Program-made: the position numbers and the translations under genes
Assembly (NCBI GenBank): GCA_027364815.1
Contig: DAHXOQ010000118.1
Coordinates: 1 to 8,345, forward strand
Direction of reading: 5' to 3'
Length of the DNA stretch: 8,345 nt
Source: Acidobacteriaceae bacterium
GTDB lineage: Bacteria; Acidobacteriota; Terriglobia; Terriglobales; Acidobacteriaceae
Notes under the pieces: generated by a model
Told to the model about the DNA's origin: nothing
Databases searched by the model: none
The model's input: only the letters and a program-made list of their open reading frames with translations
In this document: positions 1 to 6,438 of the stretch, piece by piece
How the letters are laid out: each line of letters begins with the position of its first letter
How positions within the stretch are numbered: the first letter of the stretch is position 1

Positions 1-370
1 AATTCGACCCCGTCCCCGCAATCTGCAAAATCCCCGCACCACCTCTGAACGCAGCATCGAGCGCAATCACCTCGTCGCCAACCACCTCCACGCGCATCAC
101 TCCAAAATCCTTGAAAACAGCCGTGATCCACTCATGCACACCCGGCATCGACGCGCTCGCCACACCCACAGTCGCCGCCTCAATCTTCACTTTGCCGGCA
201 ATCTCAAATACCTCCTTCAAGGCCAGCCGCAAATGTTCCTCTGCTGCCTCCGCCCCCACGCGCAGCCTCTTGATCGACCCGCCTTCAACATGCGCAATCA
301 CGCGCTCACCCTCGGCAATCGCAACCCGCGTCTTCGTCCCGCCGCCATCAATTCCCAGCACCAAACTCAT
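1..370 (-). CDS. BadF/BadG/BcrA/BcrD-type ATPase, N-acetylglucosamine kinase-like (5' part only)
   Basis: The first 123 codons are present and the rest lies beyond the left edge. The protein opens MSLVLGIDGGGTKTR, the phosphate-1 loop of the ASKHA sugar-kinase fold as found in BadF/BadG-type N-acetylglucosamine kinases. It then shows GDEVIALDAAF (about residues 98-108) and GTGSN (about residues 119-123), which match the acidic substrate/metal region and the phosphate-2 loop of that family. Members are cytosolic kinases that phosphorylate GlcNAc or related amino sugars with ATP, feeding cell-wall recycling or chitin use. The substrate here is inferred from family only. The ATG at 368-370 puts the GIDGGGT loop at its normal N-terminal place, with a purine-rich stretch (AAGGGGATTGAAAG) upstream. 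It lies 87 nt downstream of the ENPP-type gene on the same strand, so a shared transcript is possible. Family is confident, exact substrate is not. Confidence 0.85.
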   Translation of the reverse strand, partial: MSLVLGIDGGGTKTRVAIAEGERVIAHVEGGSIKRLRVGAEAAEEHLRLALKEVFEIAGKVKIEAATVGVASASMPGVHEWITAVFKDFGVMRVEVVGDEVIALDAAFRGGAGILQIAGTGSN

Positions 371-406
371 CTTTCAATCCCCTTACTTTCCATCCTGCAT
401 GCGCAC

Positions 407-431
407 CTGATCCTTAGCCTTTGGGGATCAG
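407..431. repeat. 7-bp inverted repeat in the kinase/phosphodiesterase gap
   Basis: CTGATCC (407-413) and GGATCAG (425-431) form a perfect 7-bp stem around an 11-nt loop. It sits between the stop of the phosphodiesterase gene and the start of the kinase gene, both on the minus strand. No T-run follows on the minus strand, so a classic intrinsic terminator is not supported. An mRNA processing or stability hairpin, or chance, are the alternatives. Confidence 0.3.
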
Positions 432-457
432 AGATTCCATACTCTCCAGGAACACTC

Positions 458-1798
458 CTACTTCACTTCGCTCTCCGCTTCATTACCATGATCCTTCAAC
501 GCCCCTGAAAGCACACTCAAGCTCCCATCCACCTTCGGCGCCTTCAATCCCAAAATATGCGCAATCAGCGGATACACATTCACATTCTCAAACGGCGCCA
601 GCGTCTTTCCCTTCACAAAATCCGGCCCCTCCGCAAAAAAACTCGCCTTCATTTCCGGCATCGTCCGCGGATCAAACCCATGCATCCCCGTAATCGGCGG
701 CTTATCCACCGCCCCCGCCGCAATCTTGTCGGCGCTCAGCCCATGCACGCGAATAGCATACGCGCCCGTCGGCACTACCACCGGGTCACCCTCCCGCGCA
801 TTCTCGTTGTAATGCAATCCCGCCGGAACATCCTTCAGCCTGTAAACCACAAACTTATCCGATGCCTTCTTCAGCTGGTTATATATCCTTACCTTCTCCG
901 CCTCATCCTTCGGATAAATCTCTCCGCCCACTGTCTCCACACCCGTAAAATCCGCAAACTTGTCCAGCGTCACCCACTCCGGCGCAACCTTCACCATGCC
1001 GTGATCGCTGACCACAATCAGATCCACCGGCAACCCACTCGCATCCAATCCCCGCTTCAACTCACCCACCAACTCATCCACATGCCTCACCGCTTCAATC
1101 GTCTCCTTCGCATCCGGCCCAAATTCATGTCCCTCATGATCAGGATGCGAGTAGTACAGCGTAATCAAATGCGGCCGCTCAGCCTCCGGCATCTTCAACC
1201 ACGCCAGCACCTGTTCAATCCGCTCATGCTCATCAATCTTGTCATCAAATTTCAAATAGTAAGTCGGTTGAAACCCGGCAATCTTCGCCTCGCTCCCCGG
1301 CCAAAAGAAGCACGCCGACCGCATCCCCTGGCTCTCCGCCAAACTCCACAACGGAACCCCTCCATACCAGCTTCCATCTGTCACAGCCTTCGGGTCGCTC
1401 ATACCATACTTCGCATGAGTCGCAGGATCCTCAAAGCTATTGGCCACCAACCCCGAGTGCTCCGGATAAAGTCCTGTCACCAGCGTGTAATGATTCGGAA
1501 AAGTCAGCGATGGATAGCTTGGAATCATCCCTTCCGGTGCCCACACTCCCCCTTTTGCAATCGAAAGCAAATTCTTCGCCCCATCCCGCTTCGCATAATC
1601 CCATCTGAACCCGTCCAGCGAAACCAGCACCACATAATGCGCCTTCTCCGCCGCCGCCGTGTTCGCTCCGTTATCAACATGTACCACCGGCAACGCCGCA
1701 TACAGTGACGGGGGCGTTTGTGCCCATGCACCCAACCCTGCCGCCATCATCCCCAGCGCCAACCACAGCAACCTCAAGCCAAACCTCATACACCGCAT
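458..1798 (-). CDS. Secreted ENPP-type (type I) phosphodiesterase/nucleotide pyrophosphatase
   Basis: This 446-aa protein belongs to the alkaline phosphatase superfamily, type I phosphodiesterase/nucleotide pyrophosphatase branch, which cleaves phosphodiester or pyrophosphate bonds using two zinc ions. With the start at 1798 the expected ligands are all visible: D62 (SLDGFRWD), nucleophile T99 in SLTFPNHY, N120 (LVAN), D220 and H224 (SHPDHEGH), D265-H266 (VVSDHGM) and H373 (GMHGFDP). Residues 1-26 form a signal peptide (RFGLRLLWLALGMMAAGLG core, likely cut after AWA before Q27), so it should act in the periplasm or outside. The ATG at 1798 was preferred over an in-frame ATG at 1888 because GGGGGAG lies 7 nt upstream of it and because it places the signal peptide at the N terminus. 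The physiological substrate (nucleotide, phospholipid or other) cannot be read from sequence. The kinase-like gene lies downstream on the same strand. Confidence 0.93.
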   Translation of the reverse strand: MRCMRFGLRLLWLALGMMAAGLGAWAQTPPSLYAALPVVHVDNGANTAAAEKAHYVVLVSLDGFRWDYAKRDGAKNLLSIAKGGVWAPEGMIPSYPSLTFPNHYTLVTGLYPEHSGLVANSFEDPATHAKYGMSDPKAVTDGSWYGGVPLWSLAESQGMRSACFFWPGSEAKIAGFQPTYYLKFDDKIDEHERIEQVLAWLKMPEAERPHLITLYYSHPDHEGHEFGPDAKETIEAVRHVDELVGELKRGLDASGLPVDLIVVSDHGMVKVAPEWVTLDKFADFTGVETVGGEIYPKDEAEKVRIYNQLKKASDKFVVYRLKDVPAGLHYNENAREGDPVVVPTGAYAIRVHGLSADKIAAGAVDKPPITGMHGFDPRTMPEMKASFFAEGPDFVKGKTLAPFENVNVYPLIAHILGLKAPKVDGSLSVLSGALKDHGNEAESEVK

Positions 1799-1889
1799 AA
1801 AAATCTCCCCCGCATCAGAGTAACGCAACCACCATCCCATCTTTTCCCATTCCAAAACATCACCCATCATCAAATCAAACAAACTCATC

Positions 1890-1906
1890 CTTCATTTACA
1901 ATGAAG
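1890..1906. repeat. Palindrome in divergent spacer (possible operator)
   Basis: CTTCATT (1890-1896) and AATGAAG (1900-1906) form a perfect 7-bp inverted repeat around TAC. It lies in the 162-nt spacer between the divergent phosphodiesterase and membrane-protein genes, the usual place for an operator. No convincing -35/-10 pair was found beside it, so function is conjecture. Confidence 0.3.
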
Positions 1907-1960
1907 CAACTTTAAAAACTCATCCCAACTTCTTCTGTAAGCAATTAACTCGAGGCCATC

Positions 1961-3082
1961 TTGCTCTCTTCCCTCCGTAGCTCGAAAAACTACTACCCCG
2001 TACTCACCTTCGTGCTCTTCTTCATCGCCGCCGCTGCCTCCTTCAACGGCTTCTATGACAAGTGGCACTTTCGCGAGCCCGGCCTCCTCGGCTTCAATGA
2101 ATCCTGCCGTTTTGAAAATATAGTCGACGGAACCGCCGAGCGCCCCTTCGTCTACCGCCAACTCTTACCCTTCATCGCCAACACCATAGACAAAATCACC
2201 CCAGCCACCGTGAAAACCAGCATCTTCACGGCCCGCGACGACAACCAAACACGCTACCTCGATATCTTCTTCAACTCCCCAACCTCGAAACATCCCGCCT
2301 ACTTTTTCCGCTACATCATTCTGTACATCGCCACTTTCTTCTTCGCCTTCGCCGCCACTTACTCCATGCACCTCATCTGCCGGCAACTCGGCATGCATCC
2401 CGTCGCCTCTGTTCTCGCGCCCATCATCATGATCCTTCTCATCCCCTTCTTCATGGTCAGGGGCGGCTACTACTACGATTACCCCGAACTCACCTTCTTC
2501 GCGCTCGCTCTCTGGTTCGCTCTAAAATTTGATTGGTTCTGGCTCCTCCCCATCGTCCTCCTCGGCACCTTCAACAAGGAATCTTTTCTCCTCTTCATCC
2601 CCACCCTCTACCCCATCCTGCGCACGCGCGCCTCCGTCAAATCCTCGCTCGCCGGAATCGCCCTTCTCTCCATCGCCAGCGCCTCCGTCTATCTGCGCAT
2701 CCACTCTTACTACGCGCAAAATCCCGGCGCCACTGCTATCTTCCACCTCGGCGACCAACTCCGCTACTACGTCAACCCGCTCAAATTCCTCTTCGATCTT
2801 GATCGCACCTATGGTGTCATCTCCTACTCAAGCGCCACTCTGATCTCGCTCCTCCTCATCGCCTGGACCCTCGTCCGCGCATGGAATCAGATTCCCAAGT
2901 CCCTCCAGCGCCAGGGCCTCATCGCCGCCCTCATCAATCTCCCTCTCTATTTCCTCTTCTGCTACCCAGGCGAACTCCGCGACCTCAGTATGCTCTACCC
3001 CATCTTCTTCATCGCCCTCGCCTTCAATCTCCACGCCTGGATTCTCGACTACAATCCACGCCCAACACCATCAGCATCCTGA
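1961..3082 (+). CDS. Polytopic inner-membrane protein, function unknown (possibly GT-C-like)
   Basis: I do not recognise a named family for this 373-aa protein. About eight hydrophobic segments are visible: near residues 13-31, 113-138, 147-166, 175-190, 192-218, 229-244, 290-307 and 318-362 (probably two). A soluble region at about 35-110 carries RPFVYRQLLP (61-70). Later come YYYDYPEL (170-177), NKES (205-208) just after a hydrophobic stretch, and GELRDLSMLYP (337-347). That order recalls bacterial GT-C-like membrane proteins with a YRxLLP motif and a late E-x-R or ELR motif, but no catalytic residue can be assigned. The start is TTG with GAGG (1952-1955) 5 nt upstream. The first in-frame ATG (about 2055) would remove the first membrane segment, so TTG is preferred. 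It stands alone on its strand, with 193 nt before the next gene. Confidence 0.8.
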   Translation: MLSSLRSSKNYYPVLTFVLFFIAAAASFNGFYDKWHFREPGLLGFNESCRFENIVDGTAERPFVYRQLLPFIANTIDKITPATVKTSIFTARDDNQTRYLDIFFNSPTSKHPAYFFRYIILYIATFFFAFAATYSMHLICRQLGMHPVASVLAPIIMILLIPFFMVRGGYYYDYPELTFFALALWFALKFDWFWLLPIVLLGTFNKESFLLFIPTLYPILRTRASVKSSLAGIALLSIASASVYLRIHSYYAQNPGATAIFHLGDQLRYYVNPLKFLFDLDRTYGVISYSSATLISLLLIAWTLVRAWNQIPKSLQRQGLIAALINLPLYFLFCYPGELRDLSMLYPIFFIALAFNLHAWILDYNPRPTPSAS

Positions 3083-3275
3083 TTCGCCCAACACGACAGA
3101 CTGCCTTACACCCACACTGCCCAGCAATCTCGGCGCACCTCTGCGCATCCCCGGCCACATTCCCGCACCCTTTGCCAAAAAAATAATTTGCAAGCTCATC
3201 GCTCTTACCCGTTCTACAATCAGAGCCTCACAAAGACTCCTCATTTCAGCAGTACGAATCAAGAAAGGCCCACCC

Positions 3276-3692
3276 ATGAAGCACTTCGTTTTAACTCTCG
3301 CCCTCCTCACTCTCACCATCACCGCATCCACACTCCACGCACAATCCCCCAACGATTCCGTCAAATCCACACTCACAGGAAAATGGCGCATTACCTGGCT
3401 CAACGGTGGCTCTCCAAACAAACTCCAGCTCACTGACTCCAACGGCTCACTCACCGGCACCTTCGCCGCAGACGGCGGTGAAAGCTGCGGCGTCACCGGA
3501 ACAGCCACCACCACAACCGGCATCACCACCATCGCCCTAGCCGTCACCTGCTCCAAATTCACCGTCCAGTTGAAGGGCACCCTCAAAGAGGACACCATCA
3601 CCGGAACCTACCTCGCTTACGGCAACTCTGGCGGCGATTTCAAGATGGTAAAACTCACTTGCTTCCTACCAGAAGGATGCAACAACCAATAA
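3276..3692 (+). CDS. Small exported protein with four cysteines, function unknown
   Basis: This 138-aa product has a clear signal peptide (residues 1-22, hydrophobic LTLALLTLTITASTL, cut after HA before Q23). The mature part is rich in Thr and Gly with alternating hydrophobic residues, as in an all-beta fold. Two related strand-turn motifs, LTGTF (59-63) and ITGTY (108-112), suggest an internal repeat. Cysteines at 71, 92, 129 and 135 could form two disulfides after export. The segment LTGKWRITW (33-41) resembles the first strand of lipocalin-like barrels, but this is a weak resemblance. AGAAAGG (3262-3268) lies 7 nt before the ATG, supporting the start. A candidate -10 box TACAAT at 3215-3220 lies upstream without a good -35 partner. 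It appears monocistronic, with long spacers on both sides. Function is not known. Confidence 0.82.
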   Translation: MKHFVLTLALLTLTITASTLHAQSPNDSVKSTLTGKWRITWLNGGSPNKLQLTDSNGSLTGTFAADGGESCGVTGTATTTTGITTIALAVTCSKFTVQLKGTLKEDTITGTYLAYGNSGGDFKMVKLTCFLPEGCNNQ

Positions 3693-4084
3693 TTCCCTCT
3701 CCCAATTTTCGTTTTTCACAGCTTGAATCTGGCGTTCTTCGTCGCACTGCTTGGGTAATGCTGAAATCGCAGTATCAATGTGAAAATCACGCCACAAATT
3801 TCAATCCAAAGGAGTTGTTAACTTCTTTCTCATCAGTAAATAATCCATTCATTTCTTCAGCTAATCCCACCGTGCGAACCACCGTAATTCCCAAACTTCC
3901 CCTATCGTTGCCCACAAGCACGTTTCAATACTTACCGCGCTCACCATGCAACACTTCCCCACTCCCCGCTCCCTTAGACAATCTCGTGTGACCGTCGCAA
4001 CTTACAAGGAGCCGACCCAATATGCGACACTGTCTCCTGCTTAGCGTGTCAGAATTTGCATAGTACCTTCAGGATCAACGACCC
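3693..4084. other. 392-nt intergenic spacer
   Basis: No convincing gene fills this stretch. It is more AT-rich than the flanking genes. A 110-codon open frame over 3659-3991 lacks a ribosome site and has no family-like sequence. The only notable elements are at the right end: a short ORF with a good ribosome site (4006-4063) and a 5-bp inverted repeat GACAC/GTGTC (4026-4030, 4046-4050). The promoter for the proline dehydrogenase gene presumably lies here but no consensus pair stands out. Confidence 0.6.
4006..4063 (+). promoter_or_regulatory. Possible leader-peptide ORF upstream of proline dehydrogenase
   Basis: AAGGAG (4006-4011) is followed after 10 nt by ATG (4022) and a 13-codon frame MRHCLLLSVSEFA ending in TAG (4061-4063), 21 nt before the proline dehydrogenase ATG. 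A 5-bp inverted repeat (GACAC 4026-4030 with GTGTC 4046-4050) lies inside it. The layout fits a short leader whose translation could affect the downstream gene. It contains no proline codons, so simple proline-sensing attenuation is not supported. It may be a chance frame. Confidence 0.25.
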
Positions 4085-5011
4085 ATGCCGCTTTTACGTT
4101 CTGCCTTCATCGCCCTCTCAAAAAATCGCCCTCTACGCCGCTTCAGTGAACACTCCTCCATCGGCCGCAAGCTCAGTTCCCGTTTCGTCGCCGGGCTCAC
4201 CATTGAAGAAGCTCTCAGCGCCGCCGCCGCCGTGCAAAAGCAGGGCATGTTCGTCACCCTCGATTCACTCGGCGAAAGTGTTACCAGTGAAGAAGAAGCC
4301 CAAGCCGCTGCCGCCATCTACCATCAGCTCCTCGACGCCATCAATCAGCGCAACCTAAAGGCCAACATCAGCGTCAAGCTCTCCCAGATGGGCATCGATC
4401 TTTCCCATCAGCTCGCCACACACATCGTTGAAAGCCTCGTCGATCACGCGCGCCGCACAAACAACTTCGTCCGAATTGACATGGAAGGCTCTGACCACAC
4501 TGACATCACACTAAAGCTCGTCAACAACCTCCACTCCCGCCCTGAGTTCGCACCTCACATCGGCATCGTTCTCCAGGCCTATCTTCATCGCACCCGCAAC
4601 GATGCCGAGCAGCTCGTCCGCGACGGAATCCGCATCCGCCTCTGCAAAGGTGCCTACAAAGAGCCTGCAGAAATCGCCTTCCCTGAGAAGTCCGAAGTCG
4701 ATTCGAGCTACGTCTCCCTCTCCAAATTTCTTCTCTCCTCCGGCGTCTATCACGGCCTCGCCACACACGATGAAAAAATGGTCGAGGCAGCCAAAGCCTA
4801 CGCCAAAGAAAAAAATATCCCACCCTCCAGCTTCGAGTTCCAAATGCTCTACGGCATCCGTCGCGACCTCCAGCAGCAACTCGTCAAAGAGGGCTACAAC
4901 GTGCGCGTCTACATTCCCTTCGGCAACGAGTGGTACCCCTACTTCATGCGCCGCCTCGCAGAGCGTCCAGCCAATGTCATCTTCCTGATGAAAAACTTCT
5001 TCCGCAAATAA
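4085..5011 (+). CDS. Proline dehydrogenase (monofunctional PRODH)
   Basis: This 308-aa flavoenzyme oxidises L-proline to pyrroline-5-carboxylate with FAD, passing electrons to the quinone pool; it is the first step of proline catabolism. Length matches the short monofunctional bacterial enzymes (about 300 aa) rather than bifunctional PutA. Visible landmarks of the distorted TIM barrel are K98 (SVKLSQMG), D132 (IDMEGSDHTD), Q164 (VLQAYLHRTRND), R185 (RLCKGAYKEP), THD (227-229), EFQMLYGIRRDLQ (251-263), Y276 (VRVYIPFG), and R289-R290 with E293 in the RRLAE substrate-binding motif. The ATG at 4085 gives the expected N-terminal helix region; its ribosome site AGGA (4071-4074) is rather far, 10 nt away. 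No pyrroline-5-carboxylate dehydrogenase gene is adjacent, so the second step must be encoded elsewhere. A GC-rich hairpin begins 4 nt after the stop codon. A possible leader ORF lies upstream. Confidence 0.96.
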   Translation: MPLLRSAFIALSKNRPLRRFSEHSSIGRKLSSRFVAGLTIEEALSAAAAVQKQGMFVTLDSLGESVTSEEEAQAAAAIYHQLLDAINQRNLKANISVKLSQMGIDLSHQLATHIVESLVDHARRTNNFVRIDMEGSDHTDITLKLVNNLHSRPEFAPHIGIVLQAYLHRTRNDAEQLVRDGIRIRLCKGAYKEPAEIAFPEKSEVDSSYVSLSKFLLSSGVYHGLATHDEKMVEAAKAYAKEKNIPPSSFEFQMLYGIRRDLQQQLVKEGYNVRVYIPFGNEWYPYFMRRLAERPANVIFLMKNFFRK

Positions 5012-5015
5012 AGAA

Positions 5016-5038
5016 GGCCGCCCAATATCCAGGCGGCC
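5016..5038. terminator. Likely bidirectional intrinsic terminator
   Basis: GGCCGCC (5016-5022) and GGCGGCC (5032-5038) form a perfect, GC-only 7-bp stem with a 9-nt loop. It starts 4 nt after the proline dehydrogenase stop and lies 26 nt past the stop of the converging minus-strand gene. On the plus strand it is followed by ATTTCAGTT, on the minus strand by TTCTTTATTTG. The T-tracts are imperfect but the position between converging genes supports termination in both directions. Confidence 0.75.
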
Positions 5039-5064
5039 ATTTCAGTTAACCTAACTTTTCAACC

Positions 5065-5430
5065 TTAACAAACTCGATACAAATATCCGTCTTCAATGAA
5101 CTGGGGCCCGAAATATTGACCACCTATTCTTGCGCCCCGCACACTTTTTGATGGTGCAAATATCTTTCTCAACGCCTCAATAAATGGATCGTCAATCTCA
5201 CGCAAGTGTATTGATGGCCTTGTATCTGGCGTAATGCCAGCAGCATGAAACTGTTCTACCATTTGTTCATATCCGTGAATATGGCTGGATGCGAGTACAA
5301 ACCGCCAGCGATCATACTCCGGTAACATAGCCCAAAGTGCAACCTCAGGAGGATATCCGGCTCCATCAAGTAAATCGATCACATGCTGTCCTTTTTCAAT
5401 GTCAAAACCTACCAATACTGCTTGATCCAT
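5065..5430 (-). CDS. Unrecognised 121-aa partner of the HEPN protein
   Basis: I do not recognise a named family. The 121-aa product is soluble, with no signal peptide or membrane segment. It opens MDQAVLVGFDIEKGQHVIDLL (first helix region), followed by ALWAMLPEYDRWRFVLASS (31-49), which reads as two beta strands with conserved-looking Trp residues, then a helix (about 53-63), IDDPFIEALRKIF (79-91) and a Gly-rich stretch RGARIGGQYFGPQF (98-111). The gene overlaps the end of the HEPN gene by 22 nt, and AAAGGAGG lies 9 nt before its ATG, so it is probably strongly translated and coupled to HEPN. It lacks the GSxxxGxxxxxxD signature of MNT nucleotidyltransferases, the usual HEPN antitoxins. Antitoxin, regulator or co-effector are possible roles, all inferred from context. 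Codon use is AT-rich like the HEPN gene and unlike the flanks. Confidence 0.8.
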   Translation of the reverse strand: MDQAVLVGFDIEKGQHVIDLLDGAGYPPEVALWAMLPEYDRWRFVLASSHIHGYEQMVEQFHAAGITPDTRPSIHLREIDDPFIEALRKIFAPSKSVRGARIGGQYFGPQFIEDGYLYRVC

Positions 5431-5849
5431 GGCAAAATTCCTCCTTTCGTATTTTCAATCGCATCCAAAAACATTCTAAGTGAAATATACGCTATAGAAT
5501 TTAATTTTCCCTCCTGGGGGAAAAATCGATATCTACTGTGTTCTGTCCATTCACTGACAAGTTCCCATTGTGTTTCAAAATCTTTACTATTCTTCACTTC
5601 ACTCTCAATCAACTTCAACAATCCTGCCGCGTCCGCAAGTCGCTCTAAATCATGTGTATGACTCCGTTCAACAAGCTTCTTATCTGGAAAATCATGCTCT
5701 TGGGTTTTCTTGGCAATACACGCTTTAAATGCGCATTCCACAGCATATCCTGCTAGGTAATATGCCCCTTCAAAGCAACCAGCAGCTAGAAGAGCCTCGG
5801 CTTCTTTAAGCCTGATCTCTGATAGCTGCTGAAAGTCTTTCCGATTCAT
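5409..5849 (-). CDS. HEPN-domain protein
   Basis: This 146-aa helical protein has the hallmark first helices of the HEPN superfamily: RLKEAEALLAAGCFEGAYY (13-31) running into AGYAVECAFKACIAK (33-47), followed by HDFP (52-55) and THDLERLADAAGL (65-77), then WELVSEWTEHSRYRF (95-109). HEPN proteins are often RNases or toxins paired with a cognate antitoxin, or parts of defence systems. The canonical R-x4-6-H catalytic motif is not evident; the nearest arrangement is R62-x3-H66 (ERSHTH). It may therefore be a non-nuclease or divergent member. The ATG at 5849 gives the expected N terminus (MNRKDFQQL); no strong ribosome site precedes it, suggesting low or coupled translation. It begins 28 nt after the efp stop on the same strand and overlaps the next gene by 22 nt. 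Hand counts of lines inside the gene give 37-40% GC, against about 67% in a line of efp, a sign of acquisition. Confidence 0.87.
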   Translation of the reverse strand: MNRKDFQQLSEIRLKEAEALLAAGCFEGAYYLAGYAVECAFKACIAKKTQEHDFPDKKLVERSHTHDLERLADAAGLLKLIESEVKNSKDFETQWELVSEWTEHSRYRFFPQEGKLNSIAYISLRMFLDAIENTKGGILPWIKQYW

Positions 5850-5877
5850 GCGCCAATTCTACACCCATCAAAATCAT

Positions 5878-6438
5878 TTACGCTCTGCTCAGATAAGCTC
5901 CCTCGCTCGTATCCACGCGAATCTTCTCGCCCTCATTAATGAACGACGGCACCTGCACCACCAATCCCGTCTCCGTCTTCGCCGGCTTCGTCACGCTCGA
6001 GGCCGTCGCCGATTTCAATCCCGGCTCCGTCTCCACCACCGTCAGCTCCACCGTCATCGGCAAATCAATGCCCACGGCCACGCCGTCAAAGTAGCTCACG
6101 TGAATCTGCAAATTCGATGTCAGATACTCCACTGCATCGCCCAGTGTCGAGCCCTTCAGAACCGTCTGCTCATAGTTCTCCGGATTCATGAAGTAGTAAT
6201 CGTCTCCATCGGCATACAAAAACTCCATCGCAATCTCATCAACAATCACGCGGTCAATCGCGTCGCCCGAGCGGAAGCGGTGTTCAAACATCGCGCCCGT
6301 CCGCAGGTTGCGCAGCTTGGCCTGGATAAACGCTCTCAGGTTACCCGGCGTTCTGTGCTCCACCTTGAAGACCGAGTGCAGTTGTTCGTTGTGTTTAATC
6401 ACCATTCCGGGACGCATCTGTGTTGCGGGAATCGACAT
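5878..6438 (-). CDS. efp: Translation elongation factor P
   Basis: This 186-aa protein is elongation factor P, which binds near the ribosomal E and P sites and relieves stalling at polyproline stretches. The three domains are recognisable: a KOW-like N domain (about 1-64), an OB domain with FMNPENYEQTVL (about 65-128), and a C-terminal OB domain with KPAKTETGLVVQVPSFINEG and the signature GEKIRVDT ending YLSRA. The loop that carries the modified residue reads TPGNLRAF (30-37). Aligned to the E. coli PGKGQAF loop, asparagine 33 stands where lysine 34 is normally modified, so the lysine (EpmA-type) route cannot apply, and the Arg is displaced by two. The ATG at 6438 gives the usual MSIPATQMRPG start; an in-frame TTG at 6462 would add eight residues and is less likely. 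AAGG lies 12 nt upstream. A VOC gene ends 91 nt upstream on the same strand. Confidence 0.97.
   Translation of the reverse strand: MSIPATQMRPGMVIKHNEQLHSVFKVEHRTPGNLRAFIQAKLRNLRTGAMFEHRFRSGDAIDRVIVDEIAMEFLYADGDDYYFMNPENYEQTVLKGSTLGDAVEYLTSNLQIHVSYFDGVAVGIDLPMTVELTVVETEPGLKSATASSVTKPAKTETGLVVQVPSFINEGEKIRVDTSEGAYLSRA

Noticed and set aside
557..1708. Long plus-strand open frame (383 codons) antisense to the phosphodiesterase gene
   Set aside because: Its translation is Arg/His/Pro-rich low-complexity sequence and the opposite frame encodes a complete ENPP-type enzyme with all metal ligands.
1799..1888. Thirty-residue N-terminal extension of the phosphodiesterase from an upstream ATG
   Set aside because: It would bury the signal peptide, and the ATG at 1798 has a strong GGGGGAG ribosome site.
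3659..3991. 110-codon plus-strand frame after the small exported protein
   Set aside because: It starts inside the previous gene without a ribosome site, and its product has no domain-like pattern.
4026..4050. GACAC/GTGTC inverted repeat as a stand-alone operator
   Set aside because: Five bp arms with 15-nt spacing are common by chance; kept only as part of the leader-ORF observation.
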